From the NCBI RefSeq assembly GCF_019352895.1, contig NZ_JAAAFX010000007.1, positions 227,122 through 291,121 on the forward strand: 64,000 nucleotides of DNA. The letters are read 5' to 3'. The translations under genes and the position numbers were made by a program. The DNA is from Variovorax boronicumulans (GTDB taxonomy: Bacteria > Pseudomonadota > Gammaproteobacteria > Burkholderiales > Burkholderiaceae_C). Shown in pieces: positions 33,911 through 43,297 of this stretch; within the stretch, counting starts at the first letter, position 1; each line of letters starts with the position of its first letter. A model generated the notes under the pieces. That model was not told the origin of the DNA and made no database searches. It worked only from the letters and a program-made list of their open reading frames with translations.

Positions 33911-33939
33911 ACACTTTCATCCAAACAAAAGGCACACAC

Positions 33940-35226
33940 ATGTCCAACACCTGGAAATTCGAAACCCTGTCGGTCCACGCCGGCTACTCGCCCGAGCCGA
34001 CCACGCGCGCGGTGGCGCCGCCGATCTACCAGACCGTGGCCTATGCCTTCGACAGCGCGCAGCACGGCGCCGATCTGTTCGACCTCAAGGTGCCGGGCAA
34101 CATCTACACCCGCATCAACAACCCGACGCAGGACGTGCTCGAACAGCGCGTGGCCGCGCTCGAGGGCGGCATCGCGGCGCTGGCCGTGGCCTCGGGCCAG
34201 GCCGCCGTGACCTACGCGATCCAGACCATCGCGGAAGCCGGCGACAACATCATCAGCAGCACCGCGCTGTATGGCGGCACCTACAACCTGTTCGCCCACA
34301 CGCTGCCGCAGTTCGGCATCACCACGCGCTTCGCGGACCACCGCGATCCGGCGAGCTTCGAGAAGCTGTTCGACGAGAAGACCAAGGCGGTGTTCGTCGA
34401 GTCGCTGGGCAACCCGGCCGGCAACGTGACCGACATCGCGGCCATCGCCGAGATCGCGCACCGCCACGGCGTGCCGCTGATCGTCGACAACACCGTGCCC
34501 TCGCCGTACCTGAGCCGGCCCATCGAGCACGGCGCCGACATCGTGGTGCACTCGCTGACCAAGTACCTGGGCGGCCACGGCACCAGCATCGGCGGCGCGA
34601 TCGTCGACTCGGGCAAGTTCCCCTGGGCCGAGCACAAGGAACGCTTCAAGCGCCTCAACGAACCCGACGTGAGCTACCACGGCGTGGTCTACACCGAGGC
34701 GCTGGGCCCGGCCGCCTTCATCGGCCGTGCGCGCGTGGTGCCGCTGCGCAACACCGGCGCGGCCATCTCGCCCTTCAATGCCTTCCTGATCCTGCAGGGC
34801 ATCGAGACGCTGGCACTGCGCATGGACCGCATCAGCAGCAATGCGCTGGCGGTGGCGCAGCACCTGAAGGCGCACAAGGCCGTGAACTGGGTCAACTACG
34901 CGGCGCTCGAAGACCACCCCGACCATGCGCTGGCGCAGAAGTACTTCGGCGGCAAGTCGAGCGGCGTGCTGACCTTCGGCATCGGCAGCGGCCGCGAAGG
35001 CGGCGCGAAGTTCCTTGATGCGCTCAAGCTCTTCACGCGCCTGGTGAACATCGGCGACGTGCGCTCGCTGGCCACGCACCCGGCCTCGACCACCCACCGG
35101 CAGCTCAACCCCGAGGATCTGGCCAAGGCCGGCGTGACCGAGGACACGGTGCGCCTGTCGGTCGGCATCGAACACATCGACGACCTGCTGGCGGACCTCG
35201 ACGTCGCGCTGGCGGCGGCCTCCTGA
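33940..35226 (+). CDS. metY: O-acetylhomoserine/O-succinylhomoserine sulfhydrylase (MetY type)
   Basis: 428 residues, a PLP-dependent Cys/Met metabolism enzyme. Features are [29 protein letters not shown], the PLP lysine in [12 protein letters not shown], and the C-terminal [18 protein letters not shown]. It fixes sulfide into homocysteine from O-acetylhomoserine. Its place 29 bp after ssuB links sulfite released by SsuD, once reduced by CysI, to methionine synthesis. O-acetylserine use cannot be excluded from sequence. Confidence 0.93.
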   Translation: MSNTWKFETLSVHAGYSPEPTTRAVAPPIYQTVAYAFDSAQHGADLFDLKVPGNIYTRINNPTQDVLEQRVAALEGGIAALAVASGQAAVTYAIQTIAEAGDNIISSTALYGGTYNLFAHTLPQFGITTRFADHRDPASFEKLFDEKTKAVFVESLGNPAGNVTDIAAIAEIAHRHGVPLIVDNTVPSPYLSRPIEHGADIVVHSLTKYLGGHGTSIGGAIVDSGKFPWAEHKERFKRLNEPDVSYHGVVYTEALGPAAFIGRARVVPLRNTGAAISPFNAFLILQGIETLALRMDRISSNALAVAQHLKAHKAVNWVNYAALEDHPDHALAQKYFGGKSSGVLTFGIGSGREGGAKFLDALKLFTRLVNIGDVRSLATHPASTTHRQLNPEDLAKAGVTEDTVRLSVGIEHIDDLLADLDVALAAAS

Positions 35227-35245
35227 ACGCCTTGCAGAAACGACC

Positions 35246-35842
35246 ATGACCACGCTCAACACCATCCCCGAAGCTGCGCTGGACCAATTGTTCCGCGCGG
35301 CCCGCACGGTGCATGCCTTCCGGCCCGTGCCCGTGACCGACGAACTGATCCACCAGCTTTACGAGCTCGTGAAGTGGGGCCCGACGGCCTTCAACGCCCA
35401 GCCGGCGCGCTATGTGTTCGTGCGCAGCGAGGAGGCCAAGGCAAAGCTCAAGCCGGCGCTGTCGGCGGGCAACAGCGCGCAGACGCTCGCGGCCGGCGTG
35501 ACGGTGATCGTGGCGCACGACACGCGCTTCTACGAGCACCTGCCCACGCAGTTCCCGGCCTACGACGCCAAGCCGATCTTCGAGAACAGCGCCGAGGCCG
35601 CGCAGGCCACGGCCTTCCGCAACAGCAGCCTGCAAGGTGCCTACCTGATCCTCGCGGCGCGCGCGCTGGGCCTCGATGCGGGCCCGCAGTCGGGCTTCAA
35701 CGCCGCGCTGGTCGACCAGGCCTTCTTCCCCGACGGCCGCTACCGCACCAACTTTTTGCTCAACCTGGGCGTGGCCGACCCCAGCGGCACCTTCGAACGC
35801 GGGCCGCGACTGGCCTTCGACGAAGTGGCCGAGATCGCCTGA
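35246..35842 (+). CDS. Nitroreductase-family protein, RutE/HadB-like
   Basis: A 198-residue FMN nitroreductase-fold protein resembling E. coli RutE (malonic semialdehyde reductase). Shared blocks are [71 protein letters not shown] and [11 protein letters not shown]. No rut pyrimidine genes are near. In this operon it could reduce an aldehyde released by desulfonation, such as those made by SsuD; that role is inference. It lies 19 bp after metY. Confidence 0.87.
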   Translation: MTTLNTIPEAALDQLFRAARTVHAFRPVPVTDELIHQLYELVKWGPTAFNAQPARYVFVRSEEAKAKLKPALSAGNSAQTLAAGVTVIVAHDTRFYEHLPTQFPAYDAKPIFENSAEAAQATAFRNSSLQGAYLILAARALGLDAGPQSGFNAALVDQAFFPDGRYRTNFLLNLGVADPSGTFERGPRLAFDEVAEIA

Positions 35843-35899
35843 CCCGCCGCGCCGCATTCATTTCGTTCATTCCCGCTTCAACCCGAAAGAGAAATCACC

Positions 35900-36115
35900 A
35901 TGTCCATCCAAGCCATCAACGTCCGCAATCAGTTCAAGGGCAAGGTCAAGGAAATCATCCGCGGCGACGTCGTCTCCGAAGTGGATGTCGAGACCCCCTG
36001 GGGCATCGTCACCTCGGTGATCACCACGCGCTCGGTCGACGAGCTGCAACTCAAGCCCGGCTCCGACGTGGTCGCGCTGGTGAAGTCGACCGAAGTCTCG
36101 ATCGCCAAGCTCTGA
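35900..36115 (+). CDS. ssuF: Molbindin-like TOBE protein SsuF
   Basis: A 71-residue single TOBE (Mop) domain: INVRNQFKGKVKEIIRGDVVSEV, then TPWGIVTSVITTRSVDELQLKPGSDVVALVKSTEV. Free Mop domains bind molybdate-type oxyanions. In Pseudomonas putida the sulfonate operon ssuEADCBF ends with such a protein, SsuF, so position and size argue for that name. Here it is separated from ssuB by metY and the nitroreductase gene. Its mechanism in sulfonate use is not known. Confidence 0.85.
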   Translation: MSIQAINVRNQFKGKVKEIIRGDVVSEVDVETPWGIVTSVITTRSVDELQLKPGSDVVALVKSTEVSIAKL

Positions 36116-36121
36116 GCGCGC

Positions 36122-36150
36122 GCGGCCCGCGAGGCGATCTCGCGGGCCGC
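36122..36150 (+). terminator. Strong hairpin after ssuF
   Basis: A perfect 12-bp stem, GCGGCCCGCGAG/CTCGCGGGCCGC, with a 5-base loop begins seven bases after the ssuF stop. It lies between convergent genes (ssuF and lrp), so it may act in both directions. No T-run follows. Confidence 0.65.
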
Positions 36151-36184
36151 GGCGTTGCGCTTCACATCGCAGGGCCGCCGCACC

Positions 36185-36682
36185 TCATGCAGGCGTGCCC
36201 TGCTGCGGCAACGGCACCTGCAGCCCCACCTTCAGGCAAGCGAGGGCGACGGAGGTGCGAAAGCGCCGCACGTTGTCGTCGCCCCGCAGCAGCCGCTCGG
36301 CGAGCGCGTCGTAGTCCGCCATGGACGCGACGTTGATGATCAACAGATAGTCCGCCTCGCCGGTGATGGCGTAGCACTGCTGGACCGCGGGCTCCGCCGC
36401 GATGCGTGCGCGCAGGCCCGCGGTGCGCAAGGGGTGTTCGTCGTGCACGTGCACCTCCACCGTCAAGGTCAGCGGCCGGCCCAGCTTGACCGCGTCGAGC
36501 ACGGCCACTTCGGCGCGGATGACGCCGCTTTCCCTGAGTCGCTGGATGCGCCGCTGCACGGCGGGTGCCGAGAGGTGCACCGCCTGCGCGATCGCGCGCT
36601 GCGGCACGGTGTTGTCGCGCTGCAGGATGTCCAGGATCGCGAGGTCGATGCTGTCGAGGGAAGAGGGGTCGTGGGGCGGCAT
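36185..36682 (-). CDS. Lrp/AsnC family transcriptional regulator
   Basis: 165 residues: an N-terminal winged helix-turn-helix (LDILQRDNTVPQRAIAQAVHLSAPAVQRRIQRLRESG) and a C-terminal RAM ligand domain (VEVHVHDEHPL..., CYAITGEADYLLIINVASM). Members sense amino acids. It is transcribed divergently from the RhtA/EamA exporter 80 bp away, so it probably controls amino-acid export. The start at 36682 matches the family N-terminus; longer frames read into the intergenic region. Confidence 0.92.
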   Translation of the reverse strand: MPPHDPSSLDSIDLAILDILQRDNTVPQRAIAQAVHLSAPAVQRRIQRLRESGVIRAEVAVLDAVKLGRPLTLTVEVHVHDEHPLRTAGLRARIAAEPAVQQCYAITGEADYLLIINVASMADYDALAERLLRGDDNVRRFRTSVALACLKVGLQVPLPQQGTPA

Positions 36683-36762
36683 GGGGCAGGGTGAGCGAAA
36701 GTTGCGTGAGGCGCTTGGAAATACAAGAAAAAGCAAGCAGTCCACGCAATACATTGTCTCCA

Positions 36763-37665
36763 ATGTCTTCGACCCGCACCGCCTCGCTCATTCCCTTTCT
36801 CGCCATCCTCGGCGCCGTCGTCTGTCTCGGCCTGGGCACCTCCTGGGCCAAGAACAGTCTTTTCCCGGCCCTCGGTGCCCAGGGCACCACCGCGCTGCGC
36901 ATCGGCTTCTCCGCGCTGTTCATGCTGCTGCTGTGGCGCCCCTGGCGCAAGCCCGCGAGCCGCGCGGACCTGCGCGTGATCGCCTGCTATGGCGCGGCGC
37001 TGGGCGCGATGAACCTGGCCTTCTACATGTCCTTGCGCACGCTGCCTTTCGGCATCGCCGTGGCCATCGAGTTCTCGGGCCCGCTGGCGGTCGCGATCTT
37101 CTCGTCGCGCCGGCCCATGGACTTCGTGTGGGTGCTGCTCGCCGTGTGCGGCCTGGGGCTGCTGCTGCCGCTCGGCCACGACGTCAGCACGCTCGACCCG
37201 GTCGGTGTCATGTACGCACTGGCGGCGGCGGTCTGCTGGGCGACCTACATCGTCTTCGGCAAGCGCGTCGGCCACCTGCCCACGGGCCAGACCGTGTCGC
37301 TGGGCCTGACGATGGCCGCGCTGGTGGCCATACCTTTCGGCGTGGCGCATGCCGGCGCGGCGCTGCTGTCGCCGTCGCTGCTGCTGGTCGGCCTCGGCGT
37401 GGCCATCCTCTCGAGCGCCATCCCGATCTCGCTGGAGATGATGGCGCTGCGGCGCCTGCCCCGGCATGCCTTCGGCATCATGATCAGCATGGAGCCCGCC
37501 GTGGCCGCCATCCTGGCGCTGGGCCTGCTCGGCGAACAGCTGAGCCTGTCGCAATGGCTGGCGATCGGGCTCATCGTGGGCGCCTCGATGGGCAGCGCCA
37601 TGACGGCCGGCCGGTCCGCCAGGCGCGCGGCCAGGCCGGTGCTCGTGCAGGACGGGGTGTCCTGA
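36763..37665 (+). CDS. EamA/RhtA-type amino acid exporter
   Basis: A 300-residue DMT-superfamily transporter with ten predicted helices in two EamA repeats. It resembles threonine/homoserine exporter RhtA (LPFGIAVAIEFSGPLAVAIFSSRR; LSSAIPISLEMMALRRLPRHAFGIMISMEPAVAAILALGLLGEQLSLSQW). The divergent Lrp-type gene points to amino-acid-responsive control. Homoserine export would connect loosely with MetY upstream, but the substrate is not proven. Confidence 0.9.
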   Translation: MSSTRTASLIPFLAILGAVVCLGLGTSWAKNSLFPALGAQGTTALRIGFSALFMLLLWRPWRKPASRADLRVIACYGAALGAMNLAFYMSLRTLPFGIAVAIEFSGPLAVAIFSSRRPMDFVWVLLAVCGLGLLLPLGHDVSTLDPVGVMYALAAAVCWATYIVFGKRVGHLPTGQTVSLGLTMAALVAIPFGVAHAGAALLSPSLLLVGLGVAILSSAIPISLEMMALRRLPRHAFGIMISMEPAVAAILALGLLGEQLSLSQWLAIGLIVGASMGSAMTAGRSARRAARPVLVQDGVS

Positions 37666-37675
37666 GCTTGCGCCA

Positions 37676-37699
37676 GGGTCCGATCGCTCGATCGGACCC
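37676..37699 (+). terminator. Hairpin after the exporter gene
   Basis: A perfect 10-bp stem GGGTCCGATC/GATCGGACCC with loop GCTC, extended by CGCCAG and CTGGCG flanks with one offset, starts 11 bases after the exporter stop. Confidence 0.65.
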
Positions 37700-37792
37700 G
37701 CTGGCGGGCCCGGTGGTGCGCCATCGCGTATGGAATACTCCGACGCGATCGAGGGGCCTGTCGCGTGCCTCTGCCGCCGAGTGACCGAATCC

Positions 37793-38362
37793 ATGCCCAA
37801 ACCCACCAAATCAGAAATCGACGCCGACATCATCGACCGCGCCTCGGCCCTGTTCGCCAGGCACGGTTTCGACCATACCTCGCTCCAGCAGATCGCCGAT
37901 GCCGTCAATTACTCCAAGGCCGGCCTGCTGCATCACTTTCCGAGCAAGCTCGCGATCTACGCCGCGGCGATCGACACCGTGCGGGCCCACATGCAGGAGG
38001 TGCGCGCCAGCACGGCGCACATTCCGGTCGGCATCGAGCGCGATCGGGCGCTGGTGGAGCGCGCGGTGCAGTTCACCTACGACTGGCCCGGCGTCTCGAC
38101 GTTCGCCAGCCGTATCGCCGAGAACGAGCCCGACGGCGATCCGCAGCTGGTGGAGATCGGGCTCATCCTCTACGAGGCGCTCGGCATCGATCTGAAGAAG
38201 CTCGACATGGAGCGCATCGTGCGCGTGACAGGTGCGTTCACCGCGCTCAGCGTCACGGCCCTGCAGGCGGTGCATGCAGACCTGAAACGCGAATGGCGAC
38301 CGCACATCGTCCAGGTCGCGATGGACGCGCTGGGCCATGGCAAACGCCGCGCCACGAAGTGA
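37793..38362 (+). CDS. TetR family transcriptional regulator
   Basis: 189 residues. The N-terminal helix-turn-helix is SALFARHGFDHTSLQQIADAVNYSKAGLLHHFPSKLAIY; the C-terminal ligand domain is not assignable. The ATG at 37793 matches usual TetR N-termini (MPKPTKSEIDADIID). An in-frame ATG 63 bases upstream (37730) would give an atypical cysteine-containing leader. It is not obviously linked to either neighbour; the exporter upstream is one candidate target. Confidence 0.88.
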   Translation: MPKPTKSEIDADIIDRASALFARHGFDHTSLQQIADAVNYSKAGLLHHFPSKLAIYAAAIDTVRAHMQEVRASTAHIPVGIERDRALVERAVQFTYDWPGVSTFASRIAENEPDGDPQLVEIGLILYEALGIDLKKLDMERIVRVTGAFTALSVTALQAVHADLKREWRPHIVQVAMDALGHGKRRATK

Positions 38363-38404
38363 ACGCGCGTCGCGCGCCTGGAGCCGGCGGCGCGCCGATG
38401 GCGC

Positions 38405-39352
38405 TCAGGCGCTCGCCCGCTGCGCCTGCGCCGCCGCGCGCAGGCACTGGACCAGCATGCCGGCCGCGGGCGACAGCCGCGCACCGCGGCGCGTGACGAT
38501 GCCGTAGGCCTCGTGGCGCGAGCGGATCTGCAGCGGCAGCCGCCGCGCGATCTGGTGCTCCTCGCAGAAGTCCATGGTCGCCGCGGCCATCAGCGCCACC
38601 GCCTGCGGGTCTTCCTTGAGCAGCAGCATGGTGGCCAGCGAGGACGCGGTCTCGATCGGGTAGGGCGGCAGCGGCAGCCCCGCCTCGAGGAACTCGCGTT
38701 CCAGCAGCTGGCGCAGCGGCATGTTGCCGGGGTAGAGGATCCATCGGCTCTTGCCCAGTTGCGCGAGCGTCACGCGGCGCGCATTGGCAAGCGCATGCTG
38801 CGGCCCGACGGCCACCGCCACCGCCTCGTCCAATAACGGTTCGTAATCGAACTGCTCGGCCTGGCTCGACACCGTGGTGCGGCAGATGGCCAGGTCGAGC
38901 CGGCCCTCGTTGACCTGGTTGAGCAGCTCGATGCTGATGTTCTCGCGCACGTCGATCGACAGCGCGGGCTGCAGCCGGCGCAGCTCGGACAGCGCGCCGA
39001 TCAGCACCGAGTGCAGCGCGCCCGTGATCGAGCCCACCGCCACGCGCCCGCCGCCGCCGCGCAGCACGCCGTCGATCTCTTCGCGCAGGTGCCCGAGGTC
39101 GGCGTCGATCAGGCGGGCGTAGCGAATGATGCAGAGCCCCAGCTCGTTCGGGTGCACGCCCTTGGGCGTGCGCACGAACAGCTCGGTGCCGAAGGTCAGC
39201 TCGATCTCGCGCAGCGCCTTGGTCAGGCCGGGCTGGGTCAGGCCCATCCGGTCGGCCGCCTTGTGCAGCGAGCCGCATTCCTCCAGGGCGATCAGCAGCG
39301 ACAGCTGGCGAAAGCGCAGGCGGGAGGAGATCGAGGAAAGGCTGGGAACCAT
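38405..39352 (-). CDS. LysR family transcriptional regulator
   Basis: 315 residues with an N-terminal winged helix (RFRQLSLLIALEECGSLHKAADRMGLTQPGLTKALREIELTFG) and a C-terminal effector domain. It is divergent from the FAH-SDR-Bug operon, 94 bp away, so it probably activates those genes with an acid intermediate as inducer. The HTH pattern and PALSIDVRENISIELLNQVNEGRLDLAI match the sugar-acid/aromatic branch better than CysB. A GTG start at 39394 is an alternative. Confidence 0.9.
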   Translation of the reverse strand: MVPSLSSISSRLRFRQLSLLIALEECGSLHKAADRMGLTQPGLTKALREIELTFGTELFVRTPKGVHPNELGLCIIRYARLIDADLGHLREEIDGVLRGGGGRVAVGSITGALHSVLIGALSELRRLQPALSIDVRENISIELLNQVNEGRLDLAICRTTVSSQAEQFDYEPLLDEAVAVAVGPQHALANARRVTLAQLGKSRWILYPGNMPLRQLLEREFLEAGLPLPPYPIETASSLATMLLLKEDPQAVALMAAATMDFCEEHQIARRLPLQIRSRHEAYGIVTRRGARLSPAAGMLVQCLRAAAQAQRASA

Positions 39353-39446
39353 GGGGGGATCACTCGAAGTTATTGCCGGATCAACAGCTCTCACTATGCA
39401 GCAAGGGCCGGCCCTTTGAGAATCCGCGGCACCAAGGAGACCTGAA

Positions 39447-40292
39447 ATGAAGTTGCTGCGCTACGGCCCCCCCGGCCAAGAGAAACCCGGCCTGCTCGAT
39501 GCGGCCGGCACCCTGCGGGACCTGTCCGCCCACATCGCCGACGTCGACGGCCGCGTGCTCGACGTCGCCACGCTGGCCCGGCTGCGGGCCCTCGACCCCG
39601 CCGCCTTGCCGGCCGTCGACGGTTCGCCGCGCCTCGGTGCCTGCGTGGCCAACATCGGCAAGTTCATCTGCATCGGCCTGAACTACGCCGACCACGCGGC
39701 CGAATCCGGCATGGCCGTGCCGGCCGAACCGGTGGTCTTCGGCAAGTGGACCTCGGCCGTGGTCGGCCCCAACGACGACGTGAAGATCCCCCGCGGCTCG
39801 GAGAAGACCGACTGGGAGGTCGAACTCGGCGTGGTGATCGGCAAGGCCGCGAGCTATGTGGAGGAGGCCGACGCGCTGGACCACGTGGCGGGCTACTGCG
39901 TGATCAACGACGTGTCCGAGCGCAACTACCAGCTCGAGCGCGGCGGCACCTGGGACAAGGGCAAGGGCTGCGACACCTTCGGCCCCACGGGCCCCTGGCT
40001 GGTCACGGCCGACGAGGTGCCCGATCCGCATGCGCTCGGCCTGTGGCTGGAGGTCGACGGCCACCGCTACCAGAACGGCAACACGCGCACCATGATCTTC
40101 CGCGTGCCGCAGCTCATCGCCTACCTGAGCCGCTTCATGACGCTGCAGCCCGGCGACGTGATCTCCACCGGCACGCCGCCCGGCGTCGGCATGGGCTGCA
40201 AGCCCGCGCCGGTCTACCTGCGCCCCGGCCAGACCATGCGCCTGGGCATCGACGGCCTGGGTGAACAACAGCAGCGCACGGTCGCGGCCTGA
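39447..40292 (+). CDS. Fumarylacetoacetate hydrolase family protein
   Basis: 281 residues. The C-terminal FAH fold begins near residue 70 with IGLNYADHAAESGM; metal-site acidic residues lie in DWEVELGVVIG, and the family end block is GDVISTGTPPGVGMG. Closest in layout to 2,4-diketo-3-deoxy-L-fuconate/rhamnonate hydrolases and to ureidoglycolate lyase-type enzymes. Being followed by an SDR favours the diketo-deoxy-sugar-acid pathway, where FAH cleaves to pyruvate plus a small acid. GGAG precedes the ATG. Confidence 0.88.
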   Translation: MKLLRYGPPGQEKPGLLDAAGTLRDLSAHIADVDGRVLDVATLARLRALDPAALPAVDGSPRLGACVANIGKFICIGLNYADHAAESGMAVPAEPVVFGKWTSAVVGPNDDVKIPRGSEKTDWEVELGVVIGKAASYVEEADALDHVAGYCVINDVSERNYQLERGGTWDKGKGCDTFGPTGPWLVTADEVPDPHALGLWLEVDGHRYQNGNTRTMIFRVPQLIAYLSRFMTLQPGDVISTGTPPGVGMGCKPAPVYLRPGQTMRLGIDGLGEQQQRTVAA

Positions 40293-40302
40293 AGGGCACT
40301 CC

Positions 40303-41052
40303 ATGATCAGCTACGACTTCAACGGCAGCACCGCCGTCATCACCGGCGGCGCGCAGGGCATCGGCTTCGCGGTGGCGCAACGCCTGCTCGGCGGCGGCGC
40401 ACGCGTCTCGCTGTGGGATGCGGACCCGGCGGCACTGGCGGCCGCGCAGGAAACCCTGGCGGGCCAGGCCGTGCACACGGTGCAGGTGGACGTGACCGAC
40501 CTGGCGCAGGTCGAGGCGGCCGTCGCGCAGACCGAGTCGGCCTGCGGACCGATCGCCATGCTCGTGCACAGCGCCGGCATCGCCGGTGCCAATGCCCCGG
40601 TCGCCGATTACTCGCCTGCCGAATGGCACCGGGTGGTCGACGTCAACCTCCACGGCGCCTTCCACGTCAACCGGGCGGTCGTCGCGGGCATGGTCGCGCG
40701 CAACTACGGCCGCATCGTGAACATCGCGTCGATCGCGGGCAAGGAAGGCAACCCCAACGCCGGTGCCTACAGCGCCTCGAAGGCCGGCGTGATCGCGCTG
40801 ACCAAGAGCCTGGGCAAGGAAACCGCCAGCAAGAACATCGCGGTCAACGCGATCACGCCGGCCGCGGCGCGCACGCGCATCTTCGACCAGATGTCGCAGC
40901 AGCACATCGACTACATGCTTTCGAAGATCCCGCGCGGGCGCTTCCTCGAGGTGGAGGAGGTCGCGGCCATGGTGGCCTGGCTGGTGTCGGAGGACAACTC
41001 CTTCACCACCGGTGCGGTGTTCGACCTCTCCGGCGGCCGCGCGACCTACTGA
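40303..41052 (+). CDS. SDR family oxidoreductase (keto-deoxy-sugar-acid dehydrogenase-like)
   Basis: 249 residues, a classical short-chain dehydrogenase. The cofactor motif TGGAQGIG is near residue 14, NIASIAG carries the structural Ser region, and the catalytic YSASK motif lies at about 154. The family end is TTGAVFDLSGGRATY. With the FAH hydrolase 10 bp upstream it may oxidise a 2-keto-3-deoxy sugar acid to the diketo form, which the hydrolase would cleave. This is inference from gene pairing. Confidence 0.9.
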   Translation: MISYDFNGSTAVITGGAQGIGFAVAQRLLGGGARVSLWDADPAALAAAQETLAGQAVHTVQVDVTDLAQVEAAVAQTESACGPIAMLVHSAGIAGANAPVADYSPAEWHRVVDVNLHGAFHVNRAVVAGMVARNYGRIVNIASIAGKEGNPNAGAYSASKAGVIALTKSLGKETASKNIAVNAITPAAARTRIFDQMSQQHIDYMLSKIPRGRFLEVEEVAAMVAWLVSEDNSFTTGAVFDLSGGRATY

Positions 41053-41086
41053 GATCCTTTTTCTTCCAGAACAACAGAGACAAGCC

Positions 41087-42064
41087 ATGAAATTCACCCG
41101 ACGCGATGTGATCGCATCCGCCTGCGCGCTGGCCGCCACCGGCTTCGGCGCCGCCGCGCAGGCCGCCAGCGACTACCCTTCGAAGACCATCGAGCTGATC
41201 GTGCCGGTGGCCGCCGGCGGCGGCACCGACCTGGTGGGCCGCGCCTTCGCCGAGGCCTCGAAGAAGTACCTGCCGCAGCAGCCGATGATCGTCATCAACA
41301 AGCCGGGCGCCAGCGGCGCGATCGGCACGGCGGAGCTGATCAACGCCAAGCCCGACGGCTACAAGATCGGCATCATCATCTGCGAGATCACGATCATCCC
41401 GAACCTCGGGATCACCAAGTACACCGCGTCCGACCTGCGGCCGATCGCGCGGCTGAACGCCGACCCCTCGGCCGTGACGGTGCGCGCCGACGCGCCCTGG
41501 CAGACCATCGACGAGTTCCTCGCCGATGCGCGCAAGCGCAAGGACCCGATGCCCATCGGCAACGCCGGGATGGGCTCGATCTGGCACATGGCCGCGGCCG
41601 CCTTCGCCGAGAAGACCGACGTGAAGGTGAACCACGTGCCCTTCCTGGGCGCGGCACCGGCGGTGGTGGCGCTGCTGGGCGGCCACGTCGACGCGATCAC
41701 CGTGAGCCCGGGCGAAGTGGCACAGCACGTGGCGGCGGGCAAGCTGCGCACGCTGGCCGTGATGTCCGACCAGCGCGTGGGCGGCGTCTTCGAGAAGGTG
41801 CCCACCCTCAAGGAACGCGGCGTCGACCTGACGGTCGGCGTCTGGCGCGGCCTCGCGGTTCCGAAAGGCACGCCCGCAGACATCGTGCAGACCCTGAGCG
41901 AGGTCGCGCGCAAGGCGGCCGACGACGCGGTGTTCCGCGACGCATTGAGCAAGGCCAGCCTGGGCTGGGCCTATGCCGACGCGGCGGCCTTCCAGACCGT
42001 GATCGACAAGGACCGCGCCTTCTATGCCGCGCTGGTGCCCAAGCTCGAACTGAACAAGCCCTGA
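41087..42064 (+). CDS. Bug-family tripartite tricarboxylate transporter binding protein
   Basis: A 325-residue exported binding protein with a Tat-like leader (FTRRDVIASACALAATGFGAAAQA). The Bug signature PSKTIELIVPVAAGGGTDLVGRAF and INKPGASGAIGTAELINAKPDGY are clear. Such proteins capture carboxylates for TctAB-type carriers, which are not encoded here, so this is an orphan binding protein. It probably collects the sugar acid or aromatic acid degraded by the two upstream enzymes. Confidence 0.93.
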   Translation: MKFTRRDVIASACALAATGFGAAAQAASDYPSKTIELIVPVAAGGGTDLVGRAFAEASKKYLPQQPMIVINKPGASGAIGTAELINAKPDGYKIGIIICEITIIPNLGITKYTASDLRPIARLNADPSAVTVRADAPWQTIDEFLADARKRKDPMPIGNAGMGSIWHMAAAAFAEKTDVKVNHVPFLGAAPAVVALLGGHVDAITVSPGEVAQHVAAGKLRTLAVMSDQRVGGVFEKVPTLKERGVDLTVGVWRGLAVPKGTPADIVQTLSEVARKAADDAVFRDALSKASLGWAYADAAAFQTVIDKDRAFYAALVPKLELNKP

Positions 42065-42079
42065 GCGGCGACAGCGTCC

Positions 42080-43297
42080 TCAGCCCGCGCGCGTGCCCAC
42101 GCCCCAGTAGAAGGTCGGCCGCGTGCCGTTGAGCGCGTGGTCGCCGATCACGCGCGACTTGTAGATCACCGGGTTGTGTGAGGCCAGCGTGCGGGCGTTG
42201 CGCCAGTGGCGGTCGAGCCGGCGGTCTTCCTGCAGCGCGGTCGCGCCGCCCACGTCGAACAGCCGCGTGGCGGCACCGAGCACGGCCTCGGTCACCGCGA
42301 TCTGGGCCTTGCCCGCGCGCAACTCCACGTCGACCAGCAGGTCCTCGGGCAGCGGCTCGCCGCGCAACCGCACCCGGTCGAGTTCGCCCAGGCCACGCGC
42401 GACTTCGCGCGCCGCCAGCGTGGCGACGAAGGCCGTGCTCGCAAGCTGGCCGATCACCTGCTGCACCAGCGGGTCCTCGCGCGGCACCGCGCCGCTGCCG
42501 TGGCTGAACACGCGCTTGCGCGGCCGCACGAAAGCCACCGCATCGCGCTCGATGGCGCGCGCGATGCCGGCCAGCGTCGCGATGTGGAACAGCTGGAACA
42601 CCGCGGTCATCAGCGTGGCGCCGCTGCGCGAGAAGTCGACGATGTGCGCGGCATCGACGGGCACGCGCTCGAAGCGCGTGGTGCCCGAAGCGGTCAGGCG
42701 CTGGCCGAAGCCGTTCCAGTCGTCCAGGCGCGTCACGCCGGGGGCGTCGGTGCGCACCAGCGCCAGCGTGCGCCATAGCGCGGGATCGGTGTCCTCGCGC
42801 TGCACCGTGACCGCGACCCAGTCGGCATACAGCGTGCCGGTGCTGTAGAACTTCTCGCCGCTCAGCAGCCAGGCGCCGTTCTCCTGGAACACGCGGGTCT
42901 GCAACTGGCCGAGTTCGCCGTCACCGGCCTCCGTGGTGGCGTTGCCGAAGATCGCGCCATCGGCCACGAGGCGCAGCCAGGGCGCGCGCTGTTCGGGCGC
43001 GAACTCCACCAGCACGCGCTCGACGAAGCCGAAGTGCGCGCGCAGTGCCTGCGGCAGGTTGGAATCGGCCTCGGCCAGTTCGATGATCAGTTCGTAGAGC
43101 TGCTCGGGCGTGGCGCCGAGGCCGCCGTGCGCGGCGGGCACGCGCAACGCGCCGAAGCCGGCCTCGCGCAGCCAGCCGACGGCATCGTGGGCGAGCGCGC
43201 GTTCGTGTTCGCGGCGGGCGGCGTGCTCGGCGATGCGGGCAAAGACGGGGCGAAAACGCGCAGCGAGCTGGGCGTCCGTGGGGGCAGGGTGGGGCAT
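42080..43297 (-). CDS. DszC/SfnB-like flavin-dependent monooxygenase
   Basis: 405 residues with an acyl-CoA dehydrogenase fold. The C-terminal block RHWRNARTLASHNPVIYK...HALNGTRPTF parallels DszC (RFWRNVRTHSLHDPVSYK...HTLNGQYP), with His374 at the position of the conserved DszC histidine. Also typical are FGNATTEAGD, LSGEKFYSTGT and DDWNGFGQRLTASGTT. There is no acyl-CoA catalytic glutamate context. Such enzymes use FMNH2 from a partner reductase to oxidise sulfides or sulfones, or N-heterocycles. It diverges from a peptide-type ABC importer whose other side carries a DszA-like gene. Confidence 0.85.
   Translation of the reverse strand: MPHPAPTDAQLAARFRPVFARIAEHAARREHERALAHDAVGWLREAGFGALRVPAAHGGLGATPEQLYELIIELAEADSNLPQALRAHFGFVERVLVEFAPEQRAPWLRLVADGAIFGNATTEAGDGELGQLQTRVFQENGAWLLSGEKFYSTGTLYADWVAVTVQREDTDPALWRTLALVRTDAPGVTRLDDWNGFGQRLTASGTTRFERVPVDAAHIVDFSRSGATLMTAVFQLFHIATLAGIARAIERDAVAFVRPRKRVFSHGSGAVPREDPLVQQVIGQLASTAFVATLAAREVARGLGELDRVRLRGEPLPEDLLVDVELRAGKAQIAVTEAVLGAATRLFDVGGATALQEDRRLDRHWRNARTLASHNPVIYKSRVIGDHALNGTRPTFYWGVGTRAG

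Noticed and set aside
38405..39352. The sulfur regulator (CysB/SsuR) for the window
   Set aside because: It is divergent from the FAH-SDR-Bug operon and its effector domain looks like the sugar-acid or aromatic-acid branch. No CTTATCC box is next to it.
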